Positions 8,276 through 15,633 of a stretch of 64,000 nucleotides of DNA are shown piece after piece. The translations under genes and the position numbers were made by a program. Position 1 is the first letter of the stretch. Each line of letters opens with the position of its first letter. This DNA is from Paludibaculum fermentans_A (GTDB lineage: Bacteria > Acidobacteriota > Terriglobia > Bryobacterales > Bryobacteraceae): NCBI RefSeq assembly GCF_051172195.1, contig NZ_JBPJAQ010000001.1, positions 6,076,001-6,140,000 on the forward strand, in the 5' to 3' direction. Under the pieces are notes generated by a model. It was given only the letters and a program-made list of their open reading frames with translations. It was not told the origin of the DNA and made no database searches.

Positions 8276-9493
8276 TTAATCCCGGTTCACCTCAAAGCCC
8301 ACCTGCGGTCCGCCCAGCGTGATGCGGTCACCCGGCCGGATCTCCAGCGGCCGCCCGGAATCGATCTTCACGCCATTGCGGAACGTGCCGTGGCTCGAAA
8401 ACAGATCCTCCACGAAGAACCGTCCAGCGCGATCGACAGAAAGCTGGCAATGCCGCTTCGACACCCCCGGCGTGTTGTCCGGCAGCACTAGGTTGACCAC
8501 CGCGGCATCACGCCCAATCACCACCGGCTTCTCACTCAGGGGGATGCGCTGTCCCTGATACGGCCCAATCGAGCCCACCAGCATCGGCTTGCCCGCCGGC
8601 GGCTGCGGACTGGGTGCGGGCTTGCGATCCCCTCCGCCCAGATGCACACTGCGCGCCACCGTCTGCCGCACCTTTTTGTTCATCGCCAGCCCAATCGCAC
8701 CCAGGGCGACCAGCAGTGTAATGGCCTGGCTGCCCAGCATCCAGTTGGGAATGCTGCTGACCGCCCCCGGCGCCTGGCACAAGTTCCCGATGGTGAACTG
8801 GATCTTATTCTTGTTCAGCTCGGGCACCACTTCATCCACGATGATGCTGAGATTGATGCCCTCCGCGAACGTGACCGTCTTCCCTCCGACGGAGCTCAAG
8901 GCCTTGGCGCGGTTGATGGCGATCACCTGGCCGCAGTCGTCAAACAGCGGCCCGCCGGAGTTGCCGGGATTCACCGCCGCCGTCGTCTGGACATACTCCA
9001 CTCCGCCCTCTTCCGTCGGCCCCTGGAAGATCCGGCTGGCCACGCCCTGCGTGACGGTGGATTCGTAGATCGCCGTCTGGTTGCCCAGCCGCATGGCCGA
9101 GCCCGGGAAACCCACCGCCCAAACCGGCTCACCAATGCGGATCTTCGCCTTGGTGGCGAACACTACCTTGGGCGCCTGGATGGGTTTGGCCAGCTCGAGA
9201 ATCGCCAGGTCCTTCTCCTCTGACTTCCAGATCACCGTCGCGTCGATCGTCTGGTCGGGGCCCGTGGCGATCACCACTTTGGACGGGAACTGGGGCGGTA
9301 CTTCACAGCAAACGTGATGGTTGGTGACGACGTGCGTCGGATCGGCCAGCACGCCGCTGCCCGTGGCCGTCATGATGCCCTTCGGCGTCTTGGCCATCAT
9401 GATGATCAGCACGGTCTGCTTCTTCATGTCCTCGATGGGCGGGCCCGCGAGGAGCAGTGCGGAACTGGCGAGCAGAAGGGCGGCGGTTTTCAT
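8276..9493 (-). CDS. trypsin-like (HtrA-type) protease with C-terminal FHA domain across the membrane
   Basis: 405 residues. An N-terminal signal sequence is followed by an S1C trypsin-like domain with a full triad: H60 (VTNHHVC), D95 (EEKDLAIL), S179 (NPGNSGGP). A membrane helix (about 253-271) follows, then a Pro-rich linker and a cytoplasmic FHA domain (about 318-400) with the canonical GRD, SKRHC and SSHGTFRNG motifs that bind phosphothreonine. No PDZ domain is seen, unlike DegP. The arrangement places a protease outside and a phosphopeptide reader inside, so kinase activity could recruit or gate the protease. Its ATG overlaps the previous stop in reverse order with the next gene (9490-9493). 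Confidence 0.88.
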   Translation of the reverse strand: MKTAALLLASSALLLAGPPIEDMKKQTVLIIMMAKTPKGIMTATGSGVLADPTHVVTNHHVCCEVPPQFPSKVVIATGPDQTIDATVIWKSEEKDLAILELAKPIQAPKVVFATKAKIRIGEPVWAVGFPGSAMRLGNQTAIYESTVTQGVASRIFQGPTEEGGVEYVQTTAAVNPGNSGGPLFDDCGQVIAINRAKALSSVGGKTVTFAEGINLSIIVDEVVPELNKNKIQFTIGNLCQAPGAVSSIPNWMLGSQAITLLVALGAIGLAMNKKVRQTVARSVHLGGGDRKPAPSPQPPAGKPMLVGSIGPYQGQRIPLSEKPVVIGRDAAVVNLVLPDNTPGVSKRHCQLSVDRAGRFFVEDLFSSHGTFRNGVKIDSGRPLEIRPGDRITLGGPQVGFEVNRD

Positions 9494-10599
9494 TTGGTTG
9501 GCCGGAGCTGGTTCGGTTTGGGCGGTTCGGGCGGCGAATGATCCGGCGGATTCGGATTCACGATCACCGGTCTGGGAGGAGCGGCCACCACCGGCGGAGG
9601 CGCGCAGCAGTTCCAGCGGAAAGCGAAATAGCCCGCCACCAGGACCAGCACCAGGGCGAGGGCGGCGAGCGGCACATGACCGCGTTTACGGGTCTTCGTC
9701 AGCGGTGGAACGGTCGGAGCCTGTCCCAGCGGAAAAGGCGCCACGGTGCGCGGCGAGGCGAGTTGCGTTTCCGCAATACCGGACGGAGCGGGTGCGGCGG
9801 CGGCCTCCACCTTGGGCGCCACCGTAACCGGCACCCGGCCCGGATCGTACGCCAGGGCCACCACCGTCACGTTGTCCTGCTCATGCAGATTGCGCGACAG
9901 CACCGCGTTCAGCAGGGTGTCGCAGCGTTCCTGGATGGAGCCCTGCAGCGCCTCGGGCACCTCCAGCAGCGACAGGCTCTTGTAGAGGCCATCGCTCGAC
10001 AGCAGCACCCAATCGCCCTCCACTACGGTGATGGGCCGGATGGAGCGGTCGATCTCCGTCAGCTCGGAAATGCCCAGGTAGCTCGTCAACGCCTCACGCT
10101 GCGGGTCGGCCTGCGCCTGTTCCCGCGTGATTTCACCGAACGCCGCCCGCGAATCCAGGTGGCGGCCATAGGTGTGCAGGTCGTTCAGCCGCGTCCACTG
10201 GCCCTGCCGGCACAGGTACAGCGCGCTGTCTCCAACGGCCACCCACTGCAACTGGTTCTGAAACCACACCGTCGCCACCAGGGTCGTGCCGCACTGCATC
10301 TCCAGCGCGAGTTGCTTCTGCACGGCCAGCACGGCCTGCTGAGCATTGTGGACGCCGCGGTCCAAAGCCTGCGCAATGGATTCTTCCGGTGTCTTCAGGC
10401 GGTAGGCATCGAGAAACCCCTGCACCGCCGCGCGGCTGGCCGCCTCGCCATGCTCCAGCCCGCCCATGCCGTCGGCCACCACGGCCAGCAGTCCGGCATG
10501 CGCTGTGAACGCTTCGTCGAAAGGGTTGGAGAAGCCAAAGGCATCCTGTTGATATTCGCGGCGCCCGACGTGCTGCGCATTGCCGAAAAGGTAGGGCAT
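9490..10599 (-). CDS. PP2C-family phosphatase with C-terminal membrane anchor
   Basis: 369 residues from the ATG at 10599 (MPYLFGNAQHVG). A longer reading from GTG 10632 would add 11 residues but overlap the upstream gene by 23 bases; the shorter one begins where PP2C domains normally begin. Catalytic motifs are REYQQDAFG, AVVADGMGGLEHGE, AVGDSALYL, LLSSDGLYKSL and EQDNVTVVAL. A linker, one membrane helix (HVPLAALALVLVLVAGYFAF) and a Pro-rich outer tail with a Cys-Cys pair follow. It probably dephosphorylates membrane-proximal substrates of the operon's kinase, FHA or motor-like proteins. Confidence 0.88.
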   Translation of the reverse strand: MPYLFGNAQHVGRREYQQDAFGFSNPFDEAFTAHAGLLAVVADGMGGLEHGEAASRAAVQGFLDAYRLKTPEESIAQALDRGVHNAQQAVLAVQKQLALEMQCGTTLVATVWFQNQLQWVAVGDSALYLCRQGQWTRLNDLHTYGRHLDSRAAFGEITREQAQADPQREALTSYLGISELTEIDRSIRPITVVEGDWVLLSSDGLYKSLSLLEVPEALQGSIQERCDTLLNAVLSRNLHEQDNVTVVALAYDPGRVPVTVAPKVEAAAAPAPSGIAETQLASPRTVAPFPLGQAPTVPPLTKTRKRGHVPLAALALVLVLVAGYFAFRWNCCAPPPVVAAPPRPVIVNPNPPDHSPPEPPKPNQLRPTK

Positions 10600-10609
10600 G
10601 TCCAGGAGC

Positions 10610-11272
10610 TCAGTTCCAGTCGAAATCCGCACCTACCAGCGTCACCAGCATCAACTTGGATTTCCCCAATGTGATTACGTCCCTGGCATTCATTTGCACG
10701 GGCGAGAACTGAATCGTGCCGTTCAGGTACACCAGCCCACTGGAGTCGCCCGGCTTCAGCCAGAACGTCTTTGTCTGGGGCTCGAAGATGACTTCGGCGT
10801 GGCGCTCCCGGGAAACTTCCGGATCGCCCTCGACGCAGACGTCCATCGTCTTCTCACGGCCCACGAAGTTCTTGGCCACATGCAGCCGGTAGTCGCGGCC
10901 GCGCGACGGTCCTTCCGTACACACCAGCCAGCCCACCACGGGACTCACCGGCGCCGGCGCCTCCGCCGGAGCGTTGAACGACGGGTAAGCGACCACCGTC
11001 TTCTGGCCGCCCGCCGGGCCCAACGGCGCACTGGGTACACTCGGCAGCGGCGCGTCCATGGGTCGCATGGGCACGGTCTTATTCGAATCCGGTCCGGTCG
11101 CGCCCACCGGAGGAGCCGTTGCCCCCGCCGGCGGCACCGTGAACGGCATCGCTCCGCCGCCCGGAGGCGCCGGTACCGTCTTCCCCACGGGCGCCGCTCC
11201 TATCGCCGGGCAATAAGGACAAGCGCTGAACTTAGTCTCGTCGTAAAAATGGCCCGCATTGCACTGCGTCAT
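10610..11272 (-). CDS. FHA-domain protein with N-terminal zinc knuckle
   Basis: 220 residues, soluble. The N-terminus holds a small metal-binding knuckle (C4, H8, C18, C21 in QCNAGHFYDETKFSACPYC). A long Pro/Ala/Gly-rich flexible linker follows, and residues of about 125-215 form an FHA domain (VGREKTMDV, SRERHAEV, GLVYLNG, RDVITLG). In known systems such proteins act as phospho-dependent scaffolds between kinase and effector. Its start overlaps the stop of the preceding coiled-coil gene by four bases. I see no transmembrane segment, so it is likely recruited to the membrane by partners. Confidence 0.85.
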   Translation of the reverse strand: MTQCNAGHFYDETKFSACPYCPAIGAAPVGKTVPAPPGGGAMPFTVPPAGATAPPVGATGPDSNKTVPMRPMDAPLPSVPSAPLGPAGGQKTVVAYPSFNAPAEAPAPVSPVVGWLVCTEGPSRGRDYRLHVAKNFVGREKTMDVCVEGDPEVSRERHAEVIFEPQTKTFWLKPGDSSGLVYLNGTIQFSPVQMNARDVITLGKSKLMLVTLVGADFDWN

Positions 11273-12105
11273 TTGCCCTTCTTCTCCTCTTCCGGCTTGG
11301 GAGTCTTCTTATTCATCTCGTCGAACTGCGCCTTGTATTCGGGTTCCGGCGTGAAGCTGATGCTGTCCGGACCCGTCGCCGTAAAAACCCCGACCAATGT
11401 CGAGGTCTGCGGCTTCGGCATCTTGACGCGCGGCAGCTTCAGGAATACGCCGCGATTCATCAGATAGGCATCCAGGATGTCGGCCGGCACCGGATTGCCC
11501 CCGTCGGCAACGAACTTGTAGTGGATCTCATACTGCATGTTCACCGGCACGTCGCGCGATTGCCATGTGTCATTGCACGGGCCGCTCTGGCAGTCGAGGA
11601 ATTCATCGCCTGCAAAGAACGTCGCCTGCGTTTTCAACGGATCCACCAGCGGCATCTCTTTGCCTGTCCCTGTCTTGCCGCGCGCGCGGACATACACGTC
11701 CACATTCTGGTTCGCCGAGGCCCAGCGCACGCTCACCAGCAGCGGTTCGCGCATTTTGAGGTCGCTCACCTGGTCATCGGCGGCCTCCGCCCGCTTCTTC
11801 AGCGCAGCGGCCCGCCGCTCCAGTTCGTTGATCATGCCCTGCTGCTTCTGCATCAGGCTCTGCATGCGGTTCAACTTGGCTGCGATATCGGCGCCGCCCG
11901 GCATGCTCTTGAGCTTCTCTCGGATCGCATCGAGCTCCTTCGCCGCCGTATCGTACTGCTTCTGAAAGTCCTCGGCCCGCTGGCCCGACGGCTTCCAGTA
12001 AGGCAGCAGCACCAGCATCAGGAAACAGAACGCGCCGAGGGCTCCGCACAGAATGTCCAATAAGGACATGTTGAAGATGTTGACTTCGCGGTTGCGGGCT
12101 CTCAT
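11269..12105 (-). CDS. MotB/ExbD-like single-pass membrane protein with coiled coil
   Basis: 278 residues. One N-terminal membrane helix begins with SLLDILCGALGAFCF and contains Asp17 at its entry, the position where ExbD, TolR, MotB and ZorB carry the proton-accepting Asp. A coiled coil follows (about 45-115, heptads rich in Glu/Lys/Gln), then a beta-rich domain (about 120-250) and a highly charged Lys/Glu tail. No OmpA-type peptidoglycan-binding motif is visible. It sits four bases downstream of a MotA/TolQ/ExbB-type channel gene, the expected partner. Seen: helix, Asp and gene order. Inferred: a proton-driven stator or energiser pair. Confidence 0.6.
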   Translation of the reverse strand: MRARNREVNIFNMSLLDILCGALGAFCFLMLVLLPYWKPSGQRAEDFQKQYDTAAKELDAIREKLKSMPGGADIAAKLNRMQSLMQKQQGMINELERRAAALKKRAEAADDQVSDLKMREPLLVSVRWASANQNVDVYVRARGKTGTGKEMPLVDPLKTQATFFAGDEFLDCQSGPCNDTWQSRDVPVNMQYEIHYKFVADGGNPVPADILDAYLMNRGVFLKLPRVKMPKPQTSTLVGVFTATGPDSISFTPEPEYKAQFDEMNKKTPKPEEEKKGK

Positions 12106-12108
12106 GGC

Positions 12109-12864
12109 TTAGCCCTGGTAGAGACGGTTGATGAGGTTCCGCAGCGTGTAGTCTCCGGCGAGATTCACGGCGGTCTCTTCCTTCTCCTGGATCAGTTGCA
12201 TCAGGAAGACGAGAATCGCGCTCTGGGCCAGGGCCACCATCGTACAGTCGAACCCGACCCCCAGCGTCTTGGCCACTTCCTTAATGTTCAGGTCGCCCGT
12301 GGAACTGCCGGCTTCCGAGAGCGACGCGCCCAACGCATACACCGTGCCGATAAACCCCAGTGTCGGTACCAGCCAGGCGATGAAGCGCACAATGCCATAC
12401 CGCATGTCCACGCGGTGCGCGATCAACTCCAGGCTGGAATTCATCACCGTCGCCGTCTGGTCTACCGATTTGCTGGCCAGGAATTGCAGGATGCTCAGGT
12501 CGATCAGCGAGGGCAGGATACCGTGCTCCCGGCTATGCTCACGCGCCACCCGCAAGCGGATGGGCCCCAGGTCGCGCGCCGTCAACACCGTCTGCTCGTC
12601 TTCCGGCAGATAGCGCTGTCCGACATGCCCCTCTTCCAGTACGCCGCTGCGCCAGCGGGCAAACAATTCACCCAGGCCGATGAAGAACACCACGTGCATG
12701 ATGTTCTGGATCGTCAACGGGTAAGGGAAATGTTTGGACGGGTGATCGAACAGTACTTCCGCCGGACGCCCCGTCACCACCACGCTTCCCACCGCGATAA
12801 AAACCACCGCCGCCACCAAAGACACCGGGAACAGAATTGCCCGGCTTGGTACCTTTCCGCTCAC
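12109..12864 (-). CDS. MotA/TolQ/ExbB-type proton channel family protein
   Basis: 251 residues, GTG start preceded by a strong GGAGGAGGGG ribosome site. Hydrophobic helices lie near residues 8-30 and 50-68. A cytoplasmic loop follows, and then the family signature: VPTLGFIGTVYALGASL (about 165-181) and a second pore helix VGFDCTMVALAQSAILVFLM (about 202-221), matching the TolQ/ExbB 'P.LGllGTV' and 'al.tT..GL' segments. With the single-pass Asp-bearing protein downstream it should form a proton-motive-force-driven complex. No TonB- or Tol-pathway partner lies in this operon, and the context is phosphosignalling. Confidence 0.85.
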   Translation of the reverse strand: MSGKVPSRAILFPVSLVAAVVFIAVGSVVVTGRPAEVLFDHPSKHFPYPLTIQNIMHVVFFIGLGELFARWRSGVLEEGHVGQRYLPEDEQTVLTARDLGPIRLRVAREHSREHGILPSLIDLSILQFLASKSVDQTATVMNSSLELIAHRVDMRYGIVRFIAWLVPTLGFIGTVYALGASLSEAGSSTGDLNIKEVAKTLGVGFDCTMVALAQSAILVFLMQLIQEKEETAVNLAGDYTLRNLINRLYQG

Positions 12865-12886
12865 TTCGCCCCTCCTCCACCACCTG

Positions 12887-13294
12887 TTAGCGGCCGCAAT
12901 ACTTGCAGCTGGATCCGTCTTCCTTCACTGACCCGCACTGGCACCGGATCATCCGGACGCTCCGATGCTCCAAAGGCTTCTGCTGCTGGGCCGCCTGCGC
13001 GGCGGCGGCGGCTCGTTCCGCCAGATGCTTCCGCGCCACGGCGATCAGATCCTTCACCACTACTTCCACATTGCCCATCCGCAGCTTGTCGTCCGACCGT
13101 AGACGTTGCTGCGAAATCCTCACCGGAGCATTGTTCTCTACGAGATAGCTACCGTTACTGGATTGCCGGTCCTGAAATAGAATCTCGTCTGCGCCAATCA
13201 TTACAAACTCGGCGTGTATTCGGCTCACGCTGGCTTCGGGGATCAGGATATCCGCTGCCGGGTCTCGTCCGATGGTGAGTCGATCTTGCGGCAT
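12887..13294 (-). CDS. FHA-domain protein with C-terminal zinc ribbon
   Basis: 135 residues; first gene of the eight-gene operon. Residues of about 1-80 are an FHA domain starting at once with TIGRDPAADI, followed by SVSRIHAEF and SSNGSYLVEN, the phosphothreonine-binding loops. An Ala/Gln-rich helix follows and the C-terminus is a short ribbon with C-x-C and C-x2-C pairs (CQCG and CKYCG), mirroring the ribbon on the kinase at the other end of the operon. No clear ribosome site precedes the ATG. A candidate promoter lies at 13408-13380 on the same strand. Confidence 0.85.
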   Translation of the reverse strand: MPQDRLTIGRDPAADILIPEASVSRIHAEFVMIGADEILFQDRQSSNGSYLVENNAPVRISQQRLRSDDKLRMGNVEVVVKDLIAVARKHLAERAAAAAQAAQQQKPLEHRSVRMIRCQCGSVKEDGSSCKYCGR

Positions 13295-13341
13295 AGGTTG
13301 TGAATCAGCAGTGTGGTGGTAAACAGTCGTCCCAGGTCAGG

Positions 13342-13371
13342 AATGCCGGGCATCGCCCACATACCGGCATT
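13342..13371. repeat. inverted repeat between divergent operons, possible operator or leader hairpin
   Basis: AATGCCGG (13342-13349) and CCGGCATT (13364-13371) are perfect 8-base arms around a 14-base loop. The repeat lies in the shared upstream region of the FHA operon (minus) and the S41 protease gene (plus), at the predicted transcription start of the former. It could be a dimeric regulator site or an mRNA leader hairpin. Confidence 0.4.
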
Positions 13372-13379
13372 TCCTACAC

Positions 13380-13408
13380 AGTTTAGATGTGAAACGAAAA
13401 ATGTGCAA
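13380..13408 (-). promoter_or_regulatory. candidate sigma-70-like promoter of the phosphosignalling operon
   Basis: On the minus strand TTGCAC (13408-13403) and TAAACT (13385-13380) are separated by exactly 17 bases. The match to TTGACA/TATAAT is moderate. Transcription would start near 13373, about 80 bases before the FHA start codon and directly at the inverted repeat 13342-13371. Confidence 0.35.
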
Positions 13409-13428
13409 TGCCATCATGTACTTGTCGG

Positions 13429-13456
13429 TTGCCTTGCCGGGGTCCAGGGCTATACT
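13429..13456 (+). promoter_or_regulatory. candidate promoter for the S41 protease gene
   Basis: TTGCCT (13429-13434) and TATACT (13451-13456) are spaced by 16 bases on the plus strand, about 30 bases upstream of the chosen ATG at 13489. The -10 element matches the consensus at five of six positions. It is back to back with the promoter of the FHA operon. Confidence 0.4.
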
Positions 13457-13488
13457 CGGTAGAACCGCAGGAACGAGGTACCCTTCGA

Positions 13489-15624
13489 ATGGTCATCGAG
13501 GACGCGAGAGAGCGCACCGCCGCAGCCATCGAGGTTCTGAAGAAGAGCAGCGAGGGCTCCAAGCTGCCGCAGTTGCAAGTCACGGATGTGCCCACATTTT
13601 TCGCGGCCGCCGAAGCGCCTGGGCACCGGCTGACGCTGGACGAAAAGTACACCATTATTGACCAGGCCATCATGGTGGTCGATCAACTCTACGCGCACCT
13701 GCCTTTTAAACGTGCACGTTATGCCATCGATCCGGTGCAGCGCCTGCGGCTCATCCGCTCACGCCTGAATGCGTCGACCTCCGAGGTCCGCTTCCACTCG
13801 GACATGGTGGCCGCCCTCGCCTCGCTGCGGGACGCCCATACCTTCTATGGCCTGCCGTCGCCCTTCCGGGACGCCATGGCGTTCCTGCCGTTTCAACTCA
13901 GGTTCTACTTTGACGAAAGCGGCGCGGCGCGCTTCCTGGTGACCAGGGTCCTGGACGGGTTCGGGCATAAGGATTTCGATCGCGGCGCCGAAGTGACCTT
14001 CTGGAATGGCATGCCGGTCGACTCCGCCATCGGCCGCGAAGCCGAACTGGACCCCAGCGGCAACGAAGCCGCCCAGTTCGCCCGCGCCCTCAACCGCCTC
14101 ACCGCCCGGTCCATGACCTTCTCCGTTCCGCGCGACGAGCGCTGGGTCACCCTGGAATACCGTTCCGCCGTCGACCCCTCCAAAGAGATGGGCATCCTCC
14201 TGCCCTGGAACGTCATCTCGGGCGCCGCAGCCCTGCCCACCAGCGGCAAGTCCGGCTCCAGCGTCTATGCCCCGCAACTGGAGCTCGAACAATACCGCAA
14301 ACGGTTCTGGTGCCAATACCGCCTGGCGGTGGAGCAGGCAGCCCAGGCAGGTGTTTACGGCAAGAACTCATCAGACGCCGCCTTTGTACCCGAGCGCTCG
14401 ATCGATGACGAGATCCTCTCCCGGATTCCGGCGGTCTTCGAGTTCCAACACACCGGCGGAGCCTCGGGCGAAGGCACGGTGAACCCAAAGACTCTCGTGG
14501 ATCCAGGCCAGCCGGGCAAACGATTCTCCTACCTGCTCATCCGGAGCTTCGACGGAGACGCCGACGAACTGGTGGACGAGTTCCAGCGCATCCTCAGCCT
14601 GCTGAATGCCCACGGGCCCGACGGGCTGATCCTGGACGTCCGCTCCAATCCGGGCGGCAGTATCCAGGCGGCCGAGCGCATGCTGCAGATGCTCACCCCG
14701 AGCGACATCCGCACGGCCGGCTTTCACTTCATCAGTACGCCCATGACCCAGGGCATTGCGGCCCAGCTCGATCCCCTGCTGGGCCCTTCGCAACTGACGC
14801 TGGCCGAATGGAATCCCTGGCGGCAGGATCTGCTCGCCTCCGTCGCCAGCGGCGGCATTCTCACCCCGGCCCGGCAGCTCACGCCCGTCGAGGATGCCAA
14901 CGCGGTTGGCCAGGTCTATCAGGGGCCGGTGCTGCTGCTCATCGACGCGCTCTCCTACAGCGCAGCGGATATCTTCTGCGGCGGCTTCCAGGACAATCGC
15001 ATCGGCCCCATCATCGGAGTCGATCCCAATACAGGCGGAGGCGGCGCCAATCGCTGGCTGCACTCCGAGATCGTGGCTAGGACCGCTGGTCTCAAGGACA
15101 TTCCCCTCGTGGCGCTGCCCAGGGACGCCACCCTGGGCCTGGCCATCCGCCGTTCCTCTCGAGTGGGCGACCGCGCTGGCCATCCGCTGGAAGACACCGG
15201 CGTCCTGGCCGACGAACTCTACAACCAGACGCGCAACGACCTGCTGAACTTCGATGAAGACCTCATGCACTTCGCCTGCCGCCGCCTGGCCGCCCAGCCC
15301 GCTTTTGCCCTCCGCATCCTGTCTGTCGAAGCCCAACCCGACCACCTCTCCGTGGAACTCACAGCGGAGAACATCGACCGCCTGGAAGTCGTAGTGGACG
15401 GCCTGCACCAGGGCGCCTTCTCGGCTACTCGAGGGCCGCAGACGGTCCAGGTGCCCATGTCCGGCCTGCCGCATGACCCACGGATGGTGAAGCTGCTGGG
15501 CTACATTCTGAAAGAGAGCGAGTTCGCGGCATCGCTCGCCGCGGCCGGTCTCGCGGTGCCGGCCGCGCAGGTAGAAGACGCCACGCTGGTGCTGGCCGCT
15601 TCCGCCCGCATGAGCGTTCCCTAA
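13489..15624 (+). CDS. S41-family (C-terminal processing-like) peptidase
   Basis: 711 residues from ATG 13489 (MVIEDARERTAA), chosen because GAGG lies 9 bases upstream and because the in-frame upstream codons would cover the candidate promoter. The C-terminal half has the S41 catalytic core: a substrate-binding strand LILDVRSNPGGSIQAAE and the nucleophile segment DALSYSAADIF with Ser491, followed by GVDPNTGGGGANRW. The expected Lys is not obvious at its usual spacing. No signal peptide or PDZ domain is clear, so it may be cytoplasmic. It is followed after nine bases by a kinase gene, forming a two-gene unit divergent from the phosphosignalling operon. Confidence 0.75.
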   Translation: MVIEDARERTAAAIEVLKKSSEGSKLPQLQVTDVPTFFAAAEAPGHRLTLDEKYTIIDQAIMVVDQLYAHLPFKRARYAIDPVQRLRLIRSRLNASTSEVRFHSDMVAALASLRDAHTFYGLPSPFRDAMAFLPFQLRFYFDESGAARFLVTRVLDGFGHKDFDRGAEVTFWNGMPVDSAIGREAELDPSGNEAAQFARALNRLTARSMTFSVPRDERWVTLEYRSAVDPSKEMGILLPWNVISGAAALPTSGKSGSSVYAPQLELEQYRKRFWCQYRLAVEQAAQAGVYGKNSSDAAFVPERSIDDEILSRIPAVFEFQHTGGASGEGTVNPKTLVDPGQPGKRFSYLLIRSFDGDADELVDEFQRILSLLNAHGPDGLILDVRSNPGGSIQAAERMLQMLTPSDIRTAGFHFISTPMTQGIAAQLDPLLGPSQLTLAEWNPWRQDLLASVASGGILTPARQLTPVEDANAVGQVYQGPVLLLIDALSYSAADIFCGGFQDNRIGPIIGVDPNTGGGGANRWLHSEIVARTAGLKDIPLVALPRDATLGLAIRRSSRVGDRAGHPLEDTGVLADELYNQTRNDLLNFDEDLMHFACRRLAAQPAFALRILSVEAQPDHLSVELTAENIDRLEVVVDGLHQGAFSATRGPQTVQVPMSGLPHDPRMVKLLGYILKESEFAASLAAAGLAVPAAQVEDATLVLAASARMSVP

Positions 15625-15633
15625 ATTACCCCT

